From Fragum whitleyi (taxonomy: Eukaryota > Mollusca > Bivalvia > Cardiida > Cardiidae), in contig OX411557.1 in NCBI GenBank assembly GCA_948146395.1, positions 33,830,077-33,894,076 on the forward strand: a DNA stretch of 64,000 nucleotides. Direction: 5' to 3'. The translations under genes were made by a program, and so were the position numbers. Positions 48,005 through 59,130 of the stretch are shown in pieces. The notes beneath the pieces were generated by a model. The model made no database searches. It saw only the letters and a list, made by a program, of their open reading frames with translations, and was not told where the DNA came from. How positions within the stretch are numbered: position 1 is the first letter of the stretch; each line of letters starts with the position of its first letter.

Positions 48005-49240
48005 ATGAATAAGAAAACTCGTTTTTAATCGTGTTTTCTCGGGTATCTTCGGAAGGTCACATTACCGGCCACGTGACCATAGAAATCATTCGTTATCTAA
48101 ATGGTAGACTAGTAAACCTATCCCATCTACGCTACCCTCCGACACTGGGACAGAAAAAAACTAATTTTTACCATGCACGTTTCTGCATGGTAACAACTGC
48201 GCATGCGTAAGGATGGAATGGAATTTAATGGAAGGAAATGACTTTATTGTATAATAACCTAGCGCTGTTAGTTTACTTATGGACCTTTTTGATTTGATGA
48301 TTAATGTCATTTAATGCCAAGAAAAAATTCAAAAATGAGTAGGTGACGTAACGAAAAACTGCTTTTTACGCCATTTCTTTAAAATGTAACATTAGCAATC
48401 GTTTCAACGGGCATTGCGAACCACTGATTAAATAGTTCTTGTTACACGAATCGGTTACATGAAAGAGTCTTATTTTTGTATTTTTTCCGATCGAATTGTT
48501 TGTGGTTGATAAGCATCGGAATCTTGAGAAGAAATCCATTTTGCATGGAAAACATAAAATTTCATAATCAATCTTTCCTGATTATTTGTTACTTTGAATA
48601 AAGAAATATGTGGCTTTCACAGATGAATCAATCATAAAAATCGAAGTTCTATTTTCTATAAGATCAAAATATTTAAGTGGTAATTTTTGTAAATTAAATC
48701 TTTAACTCGTTACCAGACGTCAAAGGTTCGAAATAACAACATATTACAGACACATCACGACATCAAAGATTTTTTTACTGACTGCCGATAAATGAGAATC
48801 GTATATAACAGGTGCTTGTGATGCGAAATATTCATGAACACCTATCAGACAGCGCAAAACGCACAGGACTATGTGAAACGAGTCAACAAATTCTTTTTTC
48901 ATCATTCGTCTAAAGATGCAATTAAAGTATGAATTATGTAACCAGGTCCCGGCTTCTTTATTTTTTTTTTTTTTTTTTTCCAAATGCATTTATCATTTAA
49001 TTGGATCTGTTAGATATGAGGGGAGCCCAGATGTTTCAACCCTTAATTCTGTCTGCGCTATCATATCGTTTTGTAAACGGCATTTGTCCTTCAATAATCA
49101 AAACTTTGTCACGTTACTAAAGGTCAGATAAGACAGTGGAAAATGTAATCTTTTTAACATGCAATCAATTTTCGCATTCTGAAATTGTAATTAGATTTTA
49201 TATTAAGAACAGCACAAAAGAGTTGAACAATTTTTTTTTG
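48005..49240. other. No confident feature
   Basis: Moderately CpG-containing DNA with homopolymer T/A tracts (about 48,959-48,979). No supported ORF. Confidence 0.35.
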
Positions 49241-49652
49241 ACAGAATAGACCAAGATCAGCCTGGATAGAGATGAAGTTTGATCTTAGCCTTAGGCAACA
49301 CATTTTGCTTTCTACTTAATTTCTGTTGGGAAATCTTATGCCAGACTTTGCTCTAAGATTATTCACAAGTTGGCGTAGTAGAGGATGTAAGATCCTTTCC
49401 CATCCTGTGTTCTTGGCATTTTTCACATTTTTTTTAAATAAAATATCTATTCATATATCATTTTAAATTATAAAAAAATCACTGATAGTGTCTATGTTTT
49501 ATGATTTTTCTCCTAATGGGAAAACATTTAAGTTTGGAAGAAATTTAAGACAATTTTTTATGATTTTTTACCTAATACATGATAGATAATTTTGACACAG
49601 GTGGAGTGAATCTGTATTGAAATACCAAATTATTTAGATGACAAGTTCCACT

Positions 49653-49977
49653 TTTTAGCTCATATAAGCACAAAGTGCTCATGGTGAGCTATTGTGGTCG
49701 AGCTGCGTCAGTCATCCGGTCGTCCGTCAACATCCGAGGCTTGTGTGCACTCTAGAGGCCAATTTTTGGACCAAATTTCTTGAAGCTTGGTCAGAATGTT
49801 TGTCTTCATCAAATCTCGGTCATATTTTAAATTGGGTCAAGTGGGGTCAAGTGAGGGCAAATTTTTGGCCCAAAGGTCTTGAAACTTCGTCAGACTGTTA
49901 GTCTCCATCTAAGCTCGGTCAACTTCAAAATTGGGTCAAGTGAGGTCAGTGATGGGGACAGGGAGTCAAATTTTAGT
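49653..49977 (+). mobile_element. HINE family C, 5' part (left of an insertion)
   Basis: TTTTTAGCTCATATAAGCAC, the palindrome AGCACaaAGTGCT, GTGAGCTATTGTGGTCG and CGGTCGTCCGTC form the 5' end. Two cores follow (GTGCACTCTAGAGGCC, GGTCAGAATGTTTGTC, TTGGGTCAAGTG). The element is interrupted at about 49,977 and core sequence resumes at about 50,945. Confidence 0.72.
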
Positions 49978-50907
49978 TATACGGGAAAGTAACGCAAAGT
50001 TCGGGCGCTTTGGCGCTTTTTCTGCTTCTAACTAACGCGTTTAAATATTTAAATAACCAAAAACAGAGAGAAGAATATTTACCGTCGAAGTTTTTTTGTT
50101 TTTTTTTCTCATTGGCAGCCTACATGGGTAATGATAATCTCGCGATATTTCGCTATTTTGTTTTAGTGGTTATTTAAATTTATTTACTTTTTTGCTTTGA
50201 TTTAATTTCTGTCGATCTTTATCAAAATTCAAATTGAAGTAAGCGTAAAATTAGGTTGAGAATCAGCTTAACATTGAAAAAGCATCACAGTTTTGCTTAG
50301 AACCTCATCTGAATGACATTTTCTTTTTACCCTCTGCAAATGAGGTCATTCTGCACTTTGGGGAAGTATTACGCTACTTATGCCCGCTAAAACAACGTCA
50401 TCGTTGTTGAGTTTTAACCGTCGGGGTGAAAAGCAGGATAAGACTTGAACGAGATGAAATCTATAGCAATGCTCGCAGATAAGACTTGAAAGAGAAGAAA
50501 TCTATAGCAACATTCGCAGTTTGAAATGTAAATGCAGCTATTTTAGCTGAAGCTATGTCGGCTAACATATAGTCTGAACCCCATCCTTTAGGGTTTTTGA
50601 CCTGACTACGGACCAATGAATATTGAGTATTCCGACCTGATGCACTTGCTATGATACGTGCGCTCATATTTAAAGAACCCCCTTGCATTTTTTTACAAAA
50701 AAAAATCTGTTTCAATTTCAGTGAGTATCTTTCATTCATAGTAGGCTACTTTCTTCTGAACAATTATTAAAATTACTGTAACTGAGGAAATCAATCTAGA
50801 AATATATGAGAAAAAAGCAAATTTATAGCCATCGATTTTGATAGGTAGCCTATTTTGTCTGCCGAAAAAAAGTTTAAACTTAAGTCAAATTACTTTTCCC
50901 GTCTATA
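49978..50907. mobile_element. Inverted-repeat insertion splitting a HINE (about 0.93 kb)
   Basis: The ends read TATACGGGAAAGTAA and, inverted, TATAGACGGGAAAAGTAA. It lies inside HINE core sequence. A minus ORF of 92 codons (50,461-50,739) is unrecognised. The target duplication may be TA or TATA; superfamily unassigned. Confidence 0.6.
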
Positions 50908-50944
50908 GGTTAAACCTATTATTATTTTACCCTGTGTTTACTCT

Positions 50945-51085
50945 ACAGGCCACATTTTTCGCCAAATTGTCTTGATGAAACTTTGTCAGAATGTTTGTCC
51001 ATCAAATCTTTGTCAAGTTCGAAATTGGGTCAAGTGGGATCAAATAATCTTGTGTGCACTCTAGAGGCAACCTTCTAAATGAGTT
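50945..51085 (+). mobile_element. HINE family C cores, resumed after the insertion
   Basis: TGTGTTTACTCTACAGGCC, GAAACTTTGTCAGAATGTTTG and TTGGGTCAAGTGGGATC continue the core type of 49,653-49,977. A last GTGTGCACTCTAGAGGC follows, with no 3' hairpin. Confidence 0.65.
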
Positions 51086-51648
51086 CACCCATTTTTCAAT
51101 TATCCATTTTCGATTACTTGGCTATCATTTTTGAAAGGCGACACGTTCACTTTGCTGTACATTACAGCAATTTTTTACTTGTTTACATGTTTATTAATAT
51201 TGTTAGTAAGGCCGGCAGACTTTATACAAGCAGACAAATACACTTTAATTGGCAAATATAATGACACACCAATCTTAATGAACTATAAACATATAACACT
51301 AATAATGGGGCCCCAATGCTTACTAATACATAAATATATTGTTATTAGTATTACCAATAAAATGACACATAAATCTTAATTCTTAAGCATATGACACTAA
51401 TTATGTGGCTCAAATTAATATGTTTGTTATTGTTCATATTGTTAGTAAATCTGCCGGACTCAAAGACTAATACAAATGCCTTAGATAATTATTATTTACA
51501 GATATACATTGCAATAAGAAGACCATGTGAAATGAATGTGCACATTCAGGACCTAACTAAGCAAAATGTTGAATGAATGGCGCCACAAAGGATGAGGGAT
51601 ATTGGCAAGAGTGAAGCTGGCAGGCAGACTACATAGACATATCATCAA

Positions 51649-51710
51649 TGGGCGATCAAAACATCATAACCCCAGCTTTCAAGCTGTAATGACAAGGCTT
51701 TTATCGCCCA
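51649..51710. repeat. Dispersed hairpin family, copy 2
   Basis: TGGGCGATCAAAACATC mirrors GGCTTTTATCGCCCA with CCAGCTTtcAAGCTG at the tip, giving a stem of about 28 bp with mismatches. Confidence 0.7.
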
Positions 51711-51868
51711 AGGCCGATATATTACAATCATATTTTAGTGTGTAAAATGGTTAAACCAGAAATTACAAGACCTAACTAAGCATAATGTCGTATGAATGGC
51801 GAGCCCCAAAGGATCAGGTATATCGACAGGAGTGAAGCTGGCAGGCAGACTACATAGACATATCCTCA

Positions 51869-51932
51869 ATGGGCATTCAAAACATCATAACTCCAGCTAA
51901 CAAGCTGTAATTACGAGGTTTTGATGGCCAAA
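51869..51932. repeat. Dispersed hairpin family, copy 3
   Basis: TGGGCATTCAAAACATC and CAGCTaacAAGCTG, then TAATTACGAGGTTTTGATGG, match copy 2 at the same position within a repeated unit of about 220 bp. Confidence 0.65.
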
Positions 51933-52534
51933 AGCTGATATATTACAATCATAAAGCAGTGTGTAAAATGGATACATGAGCACATACAAGACCTAACTGA
52001 GCATCATGTTGTATGAATGGTGTTGTAAAGGATGGGTGCAATAATAAAAGGGTGCTTTGGCCACTGACGAGATATTCATTAGATGGTAAATGTAGAAGAT
52101 GATTGCGAAAATGTGATACTTTAGCAGAAGAGAAAAAAACTTTTGTTGTGTGGATTTTAACAATTTGATATTTCTGTGTAAATTTTATATTAATCTTTTT
52201 TAATTGAAACATTTATATGGGAGTTTGTTAATCTTGATAATCCACTAACCTTACATCTTAACTGCCAGTATAGACTTACCATAACATAAATTATGCAGTA
52301 GTGATTTATAAAAGAATTAATGTTCATACCATTAGTAAAGATAGAAATGGAGAAAATAAGTAAGGTTAATAATTATTAACTGAACTAAATTACTATTAGA
52401 AAACTGTGTGAGAAAAGGATAAATGTGCACATACAGGACCTTATGTAAACAAATTGTTCTACAGATGCTGCCGCGAATATCAGTATAAAATTAGTATGAG
52501 CAAAAGTAAGATATCTACGAAAAAGAATAACAAA

Positions 52535-52649
52535 CAAGATGTGTTAGCTTTGTATCTTGAATAGGCTTGAAGATATTGGCAAGGTTAAGTTTTCAGGTTA
52601 AGTTTTCGGACAGACGGACTGACAGATGGACGGACGGACAGACAGACAG

Positions 52650-52711
<62 letters not shown>

Positions 52712-52763
52712 GGACATGAGTAAAACAATATGCCCCCGATCTCTCGATACGGGGGCATAAAAA
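52535..52763 (-). mobile_element. HINE family E, short copy with ACAG/ACGG microsatellite
   Basis: Read on the minus strand: TTTTTTATGCCCCCGTATCG, the mirror GATCGGGGGCATA, then about 100 bp of GTCTGTCTGTCC-type repeat. A short unique segment ends with CTAACACATCTTG before TT. No core array is present. The minus ORF of 88 codons (52,585-52,851) is microsatellite translation. Confidence 0.75.
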
Positions 52764-52859
52764 ATGATATATTGAGAGGTTGGAAAAAACTCATGAACTT
52801 ACTTATGTCTGTAAAAATATAGAATGCACTTTTGTGGGAACCTCGATACATTGATACAT

Positions 52860-54830
52860 TGACCAGTAAAGGTATGTTTTTATTAGGATAGAAAAAACTT
52901 ATCCTAGCTACTTAGCCTAAATAATTCACTTACTTATATCAATGAGAACACATAGTGTGAGATTGGACCATGTTGCATTGTCCATTTAAAATTTGTAGGA
53001 AGGTTGGAATAAATTATCCTAACTTATTTACTTTGATACTTATATCCTGCGAGAGCTTGTATCGTAACTTTGGTATATCCCGCGAAGCATTTTCCAGATA
53101 AAACATGTTAAGTGGTCAGAATCAGTTATTGTAACTTATTAATTAACTTAAATCATCGAGAGCATTGTCAAATTCATTTATGTAAACAGGTTGCATTAAA
53201 TTATCCTTACTTATTAATTTATAACCAAGAGAGCACGTAGAGAGACATTGATTGGAACCACAATGCATTGTCCATTATTTCTTAGGTTGAAATGAACTAC
53301 CCTGACTTATTTCCACAAGAACATATAGAGACATTGATTCAAACAGAGATGCATTGTCCAGTTAAGATATGTTGAAATGTTGAAATTAATTAAGCTAACT
53401 TACTTCCGCAAGAACATATAGAGAGACATTGATTCAAACAGAGATGCATTGTCCAGTAAAGATATGTTGAAAGGTTGAAACAAATTAAGCAAACTTGCTT
53501 CTGCAAGAACATAGTGAAAGACATGGATTCAAACCGTGATGCATTGTCCAGTTAAAGTATGTTGAAAGGTTGAAGAAGATTATCCTAACTCATTAACCTA
53601 TTTCCCGAGAATACATAGAGAGATATCGATTCAAAATGTGATGCTTTGTCCAGTAAAAATAGGTTTGTAGGTTGAAATCAATCATCCTTATGCATTGATT
53701 TAATTCTGCAAGAACACAGAGAAATGGAAGGTGCATTGTCAAGTTAAACAATTTGGCAGGTTAGAATATCTAAATTATCCTTACTAATTAATTGATATTC
53801 AAAATAACGCCTAAAGACACATTGATTTGAACCTTGGTGTATTGTCCAGTAAAAATAACTTGGCAGGTTGTAATGAATTATCCTTTCTAATTGTTTTATT
53901 TCCAAAAGGACACATTTTATACAAAACATTGATTGGAACAGTGATGCATTGTCCTGATAAGATAGATAAATTGGCGGGACAGAAAAAATTATCCTAACTA
54001 ATTAACTTGTTTCCACAAGAACACATACAGAAACATCAATTGGAATGAACTGGTAATTGTCAAGTTTGAATATGTTGGCAGGTAGGACAAATAAGATAGG
54101 AATTGATTATCTGACCTACTCAACTAATTTCCATGAGAACACAGAGAGACATTGGTCGAAACCGTGATGCATTGTCCAATTAAAATATGCCGACAGATGA
54201 GAATTAATTATAGTATTTACCTGGTAGTTGACTTAAATCTGGAAGGACACATATTCTGAAATTGGAAAAAATCACCGTGCATTGTCCAGTTGAACAATTT
54301 GGCAGGTTGGAAAATAAATTATCCTAACTAAATAACTTACTTATATCCTCGAGAACAGGAAGTATGACAATGGCGTCAATTGTGCTGCAATTTCTATTTA
54401 GAATATAATGGCAGGTTGGTATAAATTATTACAACTTATTTACTTACTTGTAAATATTTGCAAGAGCAATCAATGTGAAATTGGTTGGAACCACGACATA
54501 AAGTCCTTTGAAAATATGTTGACAGGTTGTAATAAATTATCCTAACTGATTAACTTTATTCTACAAGAACAAGTAGAGATAATGATTAGAACCGTTGTGC
54601 ATTGTCTAGTTTAAATTTGTTGACAGGTTGTACTTACTTACTTACTTACTAATTAACTTTTAACACTTAGAGAGACATTGGTCTGAACTGTGATGCATTG
54701 TCCAGTTAAAATTACTGACAAGTTCAAATAAACCATCCCAACTTACTTTCATCCGCGAAAACACAATCCATTGAAAGTATGCCCAGTTGCGATATGTGTA
54801 AAGTACCTCTTTATCTTAATATACTTACAG
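52860..54830. repeat. Diverged tandem repeat array, period about 95-110 bp, about 18 units
   Basis: GATGCATTGTCCAGTTAAAA, GTTGAAAGGTTGAAATAAATTATCC, AAGAACACATAGAGAGACATTGATT recur throughout (TGCATTGTCCA at about 52,976, 53,264, 53,350, 53,442, 53,540, 54,168, 54,272, 54,693). Divergence between units is high, so the array is old. Confidence 0.8.
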
Positions 54831-55599
54831 ATTCTGTCAGACTTCCGAGCCGTAAATGTATGACACAAATATACCAAACAAAAAACTATCAGGAATTCAT
54901 GGTTAGGAGAGTATGTGGTGTGAGATTACTGACATACCTGTACTGTTTATTTGCTTGACTTACTTACAGAGTCGAAATTGAAGAAATAAATACCACATTC
55001 ATTCTACATGTATGTAGAATGTGATATTGAAAAAAAAAAGAAAAATGGCATATACTGGGGTTTGAATTATGAGGAGTCCAAGGCCATGGCTAGGAGATTT
55101 ACCATGATATGACTGAAATACTGTTGAAAGTGACGTTGAGACCCAATTAAATGAATTAATATAACTTGTAATATACACTTACTTTGTATCGCTTCCTCTG
55201 GAGTTAAGTACAAACAAAACCCTACATTGACAAAACCTAACTAACAAACCAAGGAAGAATTTGACCTTGATTTTGTAATCAATTCTTATTTTTTTCATAA
55301 CTTAATTCGTTAATTATTAACCAAAACAATCTGTAGAAATCTATTGGTACCTATATATTTCTCAAATTGTTTTACCTCATTTATGATGAAAGAAAAAGCT
55401 GGGCCCATTTCGCTTATACATGTACTTTCATCTATCTGGATTTTTCAATTTAATTATGAAGAGATTAATTTTGAAAAATAATGATGATGTTGCCAAAAGA
55501 AAAGACACTCATTTATTACCTTTGATTAACAATTACATTTTAAATTACTAATTTTAGATAAATTAATAGTACTTATCTTTCAATAGTTGTTGAACTCCA

Positions 55600-55665
55600 C
55601 CATATCTTCTGCCATCCACCACGACCTCCAGGCTACAAACTGAAACTTTAAAGTACAAGGGCAAA
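55600..55665 (-). CDS. Weak candidate exon, dsRBD-like peptide
   Basis: On the minus strand, after TTAAAGTTTCAG, one frame reads CSLEVVVDGRRYGGVQQLLK before GATAAGTAC, a possible donor. VEVVVDGRRYG is the form of beta strands 2-3 of double-stranded RNA-binding domains. However, only about 22 residues are visible and the following Gly-Ser-Lys-Lys-rich turn is missing. It may be chance similarity. Confidence 0.18.
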
Positions 55666-56503
55666 CCAGTAACTATCTGTACAAATAATAAAGAAAATAA
55701 AGTTTTCCCCACTCATAAAATATTATTTGATACTTGTCCAGATAAAAAGTGACAAATAAATATTGAGAAACATGGAATCCACCATTTCCTTCACTAAAAC
55801 CATGTTTTCTGATCTCTGATATACTATAAAGGTTTGGATAATATACCTTTATGATCTTACAAGTACAATTCCAAGATTTGCCTTTAAGTTTTTACCTAAA
55901 AGTTCATTGCCAAGTGGCAAATTAGATCTATATGGATGATCATTAAACAGCTTTTTTTGGGGATGCAGTCACGGTGTTTTAAGATTCTTCAAATAACAAA
56001 TGGAGTAGCGAATTTATCCTCATTTGATTTTAAATCTTTTGAGCTGGTCAAGGAATTGATTCGAAAATGAGTCTAGGTGAGAAAAATGTAAAAAAGAAAT
56101 AAGTTCTCTAGATCTACCTACACAGTTTGAAATTTTCCCGCTGGAATGACTGATAGCCTCAGTGTTTCGGATAATGTGTTTGTGATCTGACAAAGCGTTA
56201 CCTAACTATTAGATTGTTTCAAGAGGTGATCGGCATTTATCATTTACATTTTCGAATATCCGAAAACCAAGTGTTAACGTGCAAAAGTAAAAGTGAGCAA
56301 AATTAGTCGCTGGGTTACAAAAACCTTCTAACTTCAGCCTTTCACGTACTCAAGCTTCATAAATTTTGTAACCCACCGGCGATTTCATCAGTGTTTTGTT
56401 GTTGTTTTATAATGTCGATCTAGACCCAATTAAAGGAAACTATATATCCAAACAAATTAAATTACCGGGTACGAACCCTGTGTCCTGTCATTCCAAAAAC
56501 AAA

Positions 56504-56684
56504 CAAGAGCTGTCACTGTAAGATGACAATGCCCCCGACACCGCTTTGATTTAGAAGTTATGGCCAATGTTAAAGTTTTTGGACGGAATGACGGACGGAC
56601 GGACAGACGGACAGACGGACAGACGGACGGACGGACGGACGGACAAGTCAAATTTATGATGCCTCCCTATCGGGGGCATAAAAA
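56504..56684 (-). mobile_element. Minimal HINE, family E, both ends, no cores (181 bp)
   Basis: On the minus strand it begins TTTTTATGCCCCCGATAGGG and has a GTCCGTCCGTCCGTCTG tract of about 70 bp. It ends GTGTCGGGGGCATTG, hairpin TGTCAtcttacagTGACA and CTCTTG before TT. ATGCCCCCGA and TCGGGGGCAT are exact inverted copies. The overlapping ORFs on both strands are microsatellite by-products. Confidence 0.85.
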
Positions 56685-56689
56685 TAATA

Positions 56690-57400
56690 TCCGGCGTTCT
56701 GGATGGCAAAACAATGTAAATCGCTTTGCACTTGCACCTGCTTGCATCGCCGTTAAGGCGGAGTATAATTTGCAAACAGTTTAAATCGTTTTGTTATCCT
56801 GAACACAGTGCTGGGCTAGGCGGTTTACGACATTCGAAACATCGCTCGGATTTTCCCGTGAACTGAAAAGTACCTCTTTCGTAGAATCGACGAGGTTTCC
56901 CGATTGGGTTTACGGATGTCGCTGTAACGGAAATGCACGAGTGATGTTCCGATTAGAATGACGTAATCCGGGGAATTCCGACGGTCACTCTCCCATGCGA
57001 ATATCCAGATCCTTTTTATTGGGAGGGAAAACCGATTGAAAATGTTTCAATAATCAATATAATTCTCACCAAAGATCGACTTAAATATCGCAACACCAAG
57101 AGAGTTCCAACCGTTTCGCGCTGAGCCATCGAACTGTTATTAAGACATATTGCTAGTCAATTGATCGGAATGGTTCGACGCGAGTGTCAGCCTTTTGTTC
57201 GTGAACTGCGAACACATTCTATATTTTGCGAACACATTCTATATTTTGAAAGCAGACATAACTTCATTTCCTTGCATAGTTCGAAATCCCGAAGCCGTTC
57301 ACCCATCGTAACCAAGCCGTGGTAAAATGTGATCCGAATTTTACTCAGAGCAAAAAAGCTACGCGGCATGCACTCCGCCGGGGATAGTTACTGATTTTAT
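56690..57400. promoter_or_regulatory. CpG-rich stretch, possible promoter region
   Basis: CG dinucleotides are dense here (ATCGACGAGG, GACGTAATCCGGGG, TCCGACGG, CATCGCCG) compared with most of the window. No core promoter motif or first exon could be fixed. A minus-strand gene would be consistent with the exon-like segments to the left, but this is speculation. Confidence 0.25.
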
Positions 57401-57413
57401 CGCTATTGAGTAA

Positions 57414-57690
57414 TGCCTCGATATCTCAGTGGTTAGAGCGTCGGTCTCCTGATCCGAAGGTCAGGGGTTCGAGTCCTGGTGACAGCGAGGTGTTTCCTTG
57501 GGCAAGAAACTTAATTGTCACTGCTTTAATCCACTCAGTTGTAAATTGGTAGCAGTGGATGAAAACCCTTAAGAAAAGGGGTTCACTGCCTCTCGAATTT
57601 CTCACGCAAAATTGATAACATCTAAAATGAGTCACCTGCCAGTAATACCCGAAAGGGAAATAAGGCAGTATGTATAGATAGATAGAATAA
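57414..57690 (+). repeat. tRNA-derived SINE
   Basis: The head reads GCCTCGATATCTCAGTGG with A-box TCTCAGTGGTTAGAGCG, an anticodon arm CGGTCTCCTGATCCG, a TPsiC arm CAGGGGTTCGAGTCCTG (B-box GGTTCGAGTCC), and an acceptor partner CGAGGT. That partner lies 7 nt too far downstream for a tRNA. The body has TTTCCTTGGGCAAGAAACTT, a block seen in many animal SINEs, and the tail is GATAGATAGAATAAT. Confidence 0.78.
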
Positions 57691-58138
57691 TCTTTTGTTC
57701 ATCCGGCGAACAAAACGTCGAAACTGCAGCTTTGTTCAAGCTAGAGTTGCTCGATCCGCGAAGAAAACTTGGTTGGCCTCAGAGAAAATTCTAGATATGC
57801 GCAGGTACAGCTTTGGAACTTGGTGTATTATTTGAAATAATTCAGATCGATCTACCTAAAGAAAGCTGGTCAAAAAGTTCAAGATGGTAAAAAAATCAAC
57901 ATTTACTTACTAGAATAAAGCATATTGGTCCACGTTCAAATTGAAAGTGACCGCCTAATCCCCTGATTGGGCTTATATAGTCCGCTCACCGTCACTCACA
58001 TAATCCCCCGTGCATCGCCCAAGGGGTATATTGTCCTTTATCCTACTTTCCCCGAAAAGACAGTTATTCTATTTTGAACTAAATTTGTGTGTGTATATAA
58101 GGTTTTAACGCTAGTTTAAAGAGTATATATTTCAGTTA

Positions 58139-58640
58139 TATACTAGGACGAAAAAGAAACGCCGGGTAACTTATAATGATTGTTTTAAGGGATAAATTGG
58201 AAGTCGAGCGGGGACAAGCTATAGCGATGCTTGTGCAGGGTCAAGGCCAACAGCAAGTTGCTGCACATTTTTGGTGTGCATATTCGAACTATTGAACATC
58301 TTGTTCAACGTCTGCCAGCGACGGGGAGGGTCAACGACCGATCGCGAAGTGGACGTTCGCGCGTCACGACGCCACGTCAGGATCGGGTTACGACATTTTC
58401 TCACTTACGAAATCACCATCTCAAAGCTAGCGAAACTGCAAATAACACTTAACGCAGTCATAATCGCAATATTCATCCCGATTCGGTTCGAAACCGCTTA
58501 CGCAACAATGGCCTAAGAGCCCGACGCCCCTATGTCGGTCTGCCGACCTGTGCTTCGCCAACGCCGTTTGGTTTGGTTGAACGACGTCAGGTAAACAGAC
58601 GAAAGCCTTCGCTTAAAATGACGTCCCATGCGTGCAAGCA
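58139..58640 (+). pseudogene. Tc1/mariner transposase fragment with left TIR
   Basis: TATACTAGGACGAAAAAGAAACGC at 58,139 has the form of Tc1-type terminal inverted repeats. About 60 bp later the conceptual peptide runs RGQAIAMLVQGQGQQQVAAHF, then RTIEHLVQRL and DRSRSGRSRVTTPRQDRV, the helix-turn-helix and GRPR-like N-terminal DNA-binding part of Tc1 transposases. NRLRNNGLRARRPYVGLP follows. At least two frameshifts are needed and the catalytic DDE half and right TIR are absent, so it is dead. Confidence 0.8.
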
Positions 58641-58848
58641 GTGAACTTGATATTGCAGAAAGAAATTGCCAGGTCCCATGTCGCCAGAGTTTGCTAGCAA
58701 TTTCTTGCCAATAGTAACATACACCACTCGATTGGCTGGCATTCAGTCAGATTTGTCCCCGTTTTATGCATCTTTAAGTCTGCCACGGGTCACACAGATA
58801 GTGGTTTATGTAGTGTCGAACTTGTCTTCATAACCTATGAGGGCGACC

Positions 58849-58906
58849 AAAAACTTAATAACTGCAGCTTATTCAAGCCGTAGTTACGAAGTTTTAGTCG
58901 CCCAAA
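58849..58906. repeat. Dispersed hairpin family, copy 4
   Basis: GGGCGACCAAAAACTTAATAACTGCAGCTT is mirrored by AAGCCGTAGTTACGAAGTTTTAGTCGCCC, a stem of about 27 bp with few mismatches. A half copy (CAAGCTGTATTTATCATATT) follows at about 58,943. Confidence 0.72.
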
Positions 58907-59094
58907 CTACCTAATCAATAAGACAAGATCATTTTTTTTTTCAAGCTGTATTTATCATATTTTGGTTGTCCAACGGCGAAAAGTAAGTTGCCAAAAATAA
59001 CGTTCACAAATATATGATCTTTAAAAATCTTAACCGTTTATGACTTTTTTTTATTATTATGATTTATTTCAATACCTGTCAAAGCGGGTTTATG

Positions 59095-59130
59095 GGTCAT
59101 ACTAAACTATGCCCCACAGAGAAAGTATGC
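59095..59130. mobile_element. DNA transposon, left TIR, outer segment
   Basis: GGTCATACTAAACTATGCCC continuing to AAGTATGC is the inverse of the right TIR end at 63,600-63,636. It is interrupted at 59,130 by the non-LTR insertion and resumes at 61,986. Confidence 0.9.

Larger units (their letters stand above)
51185..52220. repeat. Diverged tandem repeats continued, with two hairpin copies
   Basis: The GTTAGTAAGGCCGGCAGAC-type repeat of 47.1-47.4 kb resumes here. 51,590-52,030 also holds two to three units of about 220 bp (GAATGGCG, AAAGGATSAGG, GTGAAGCTGGCAGGCAGAC, ACATAGACATATC). Confidence 0.55.

Noticed and set aside
52860..54830. Tandem exons encoding DNASLFESMSLYVFL on the minus strand
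   Set aside because: The frame is open in several units and some end near GTAAGT, but no unit has an AG acceptor before the open part and several have in-frame stops.
56457..56784. ORFs rich in SVRPSVRPSV or DGRTDGRTDG
   Set aside because: Translations of the ACGG/ACAG microsatellite inside a HINE.
57414..57490. Functional tRNA gene
   Set aside because: The acceptor partner is displaced by 7 nt and the sequence continues into a SINE body and tail.
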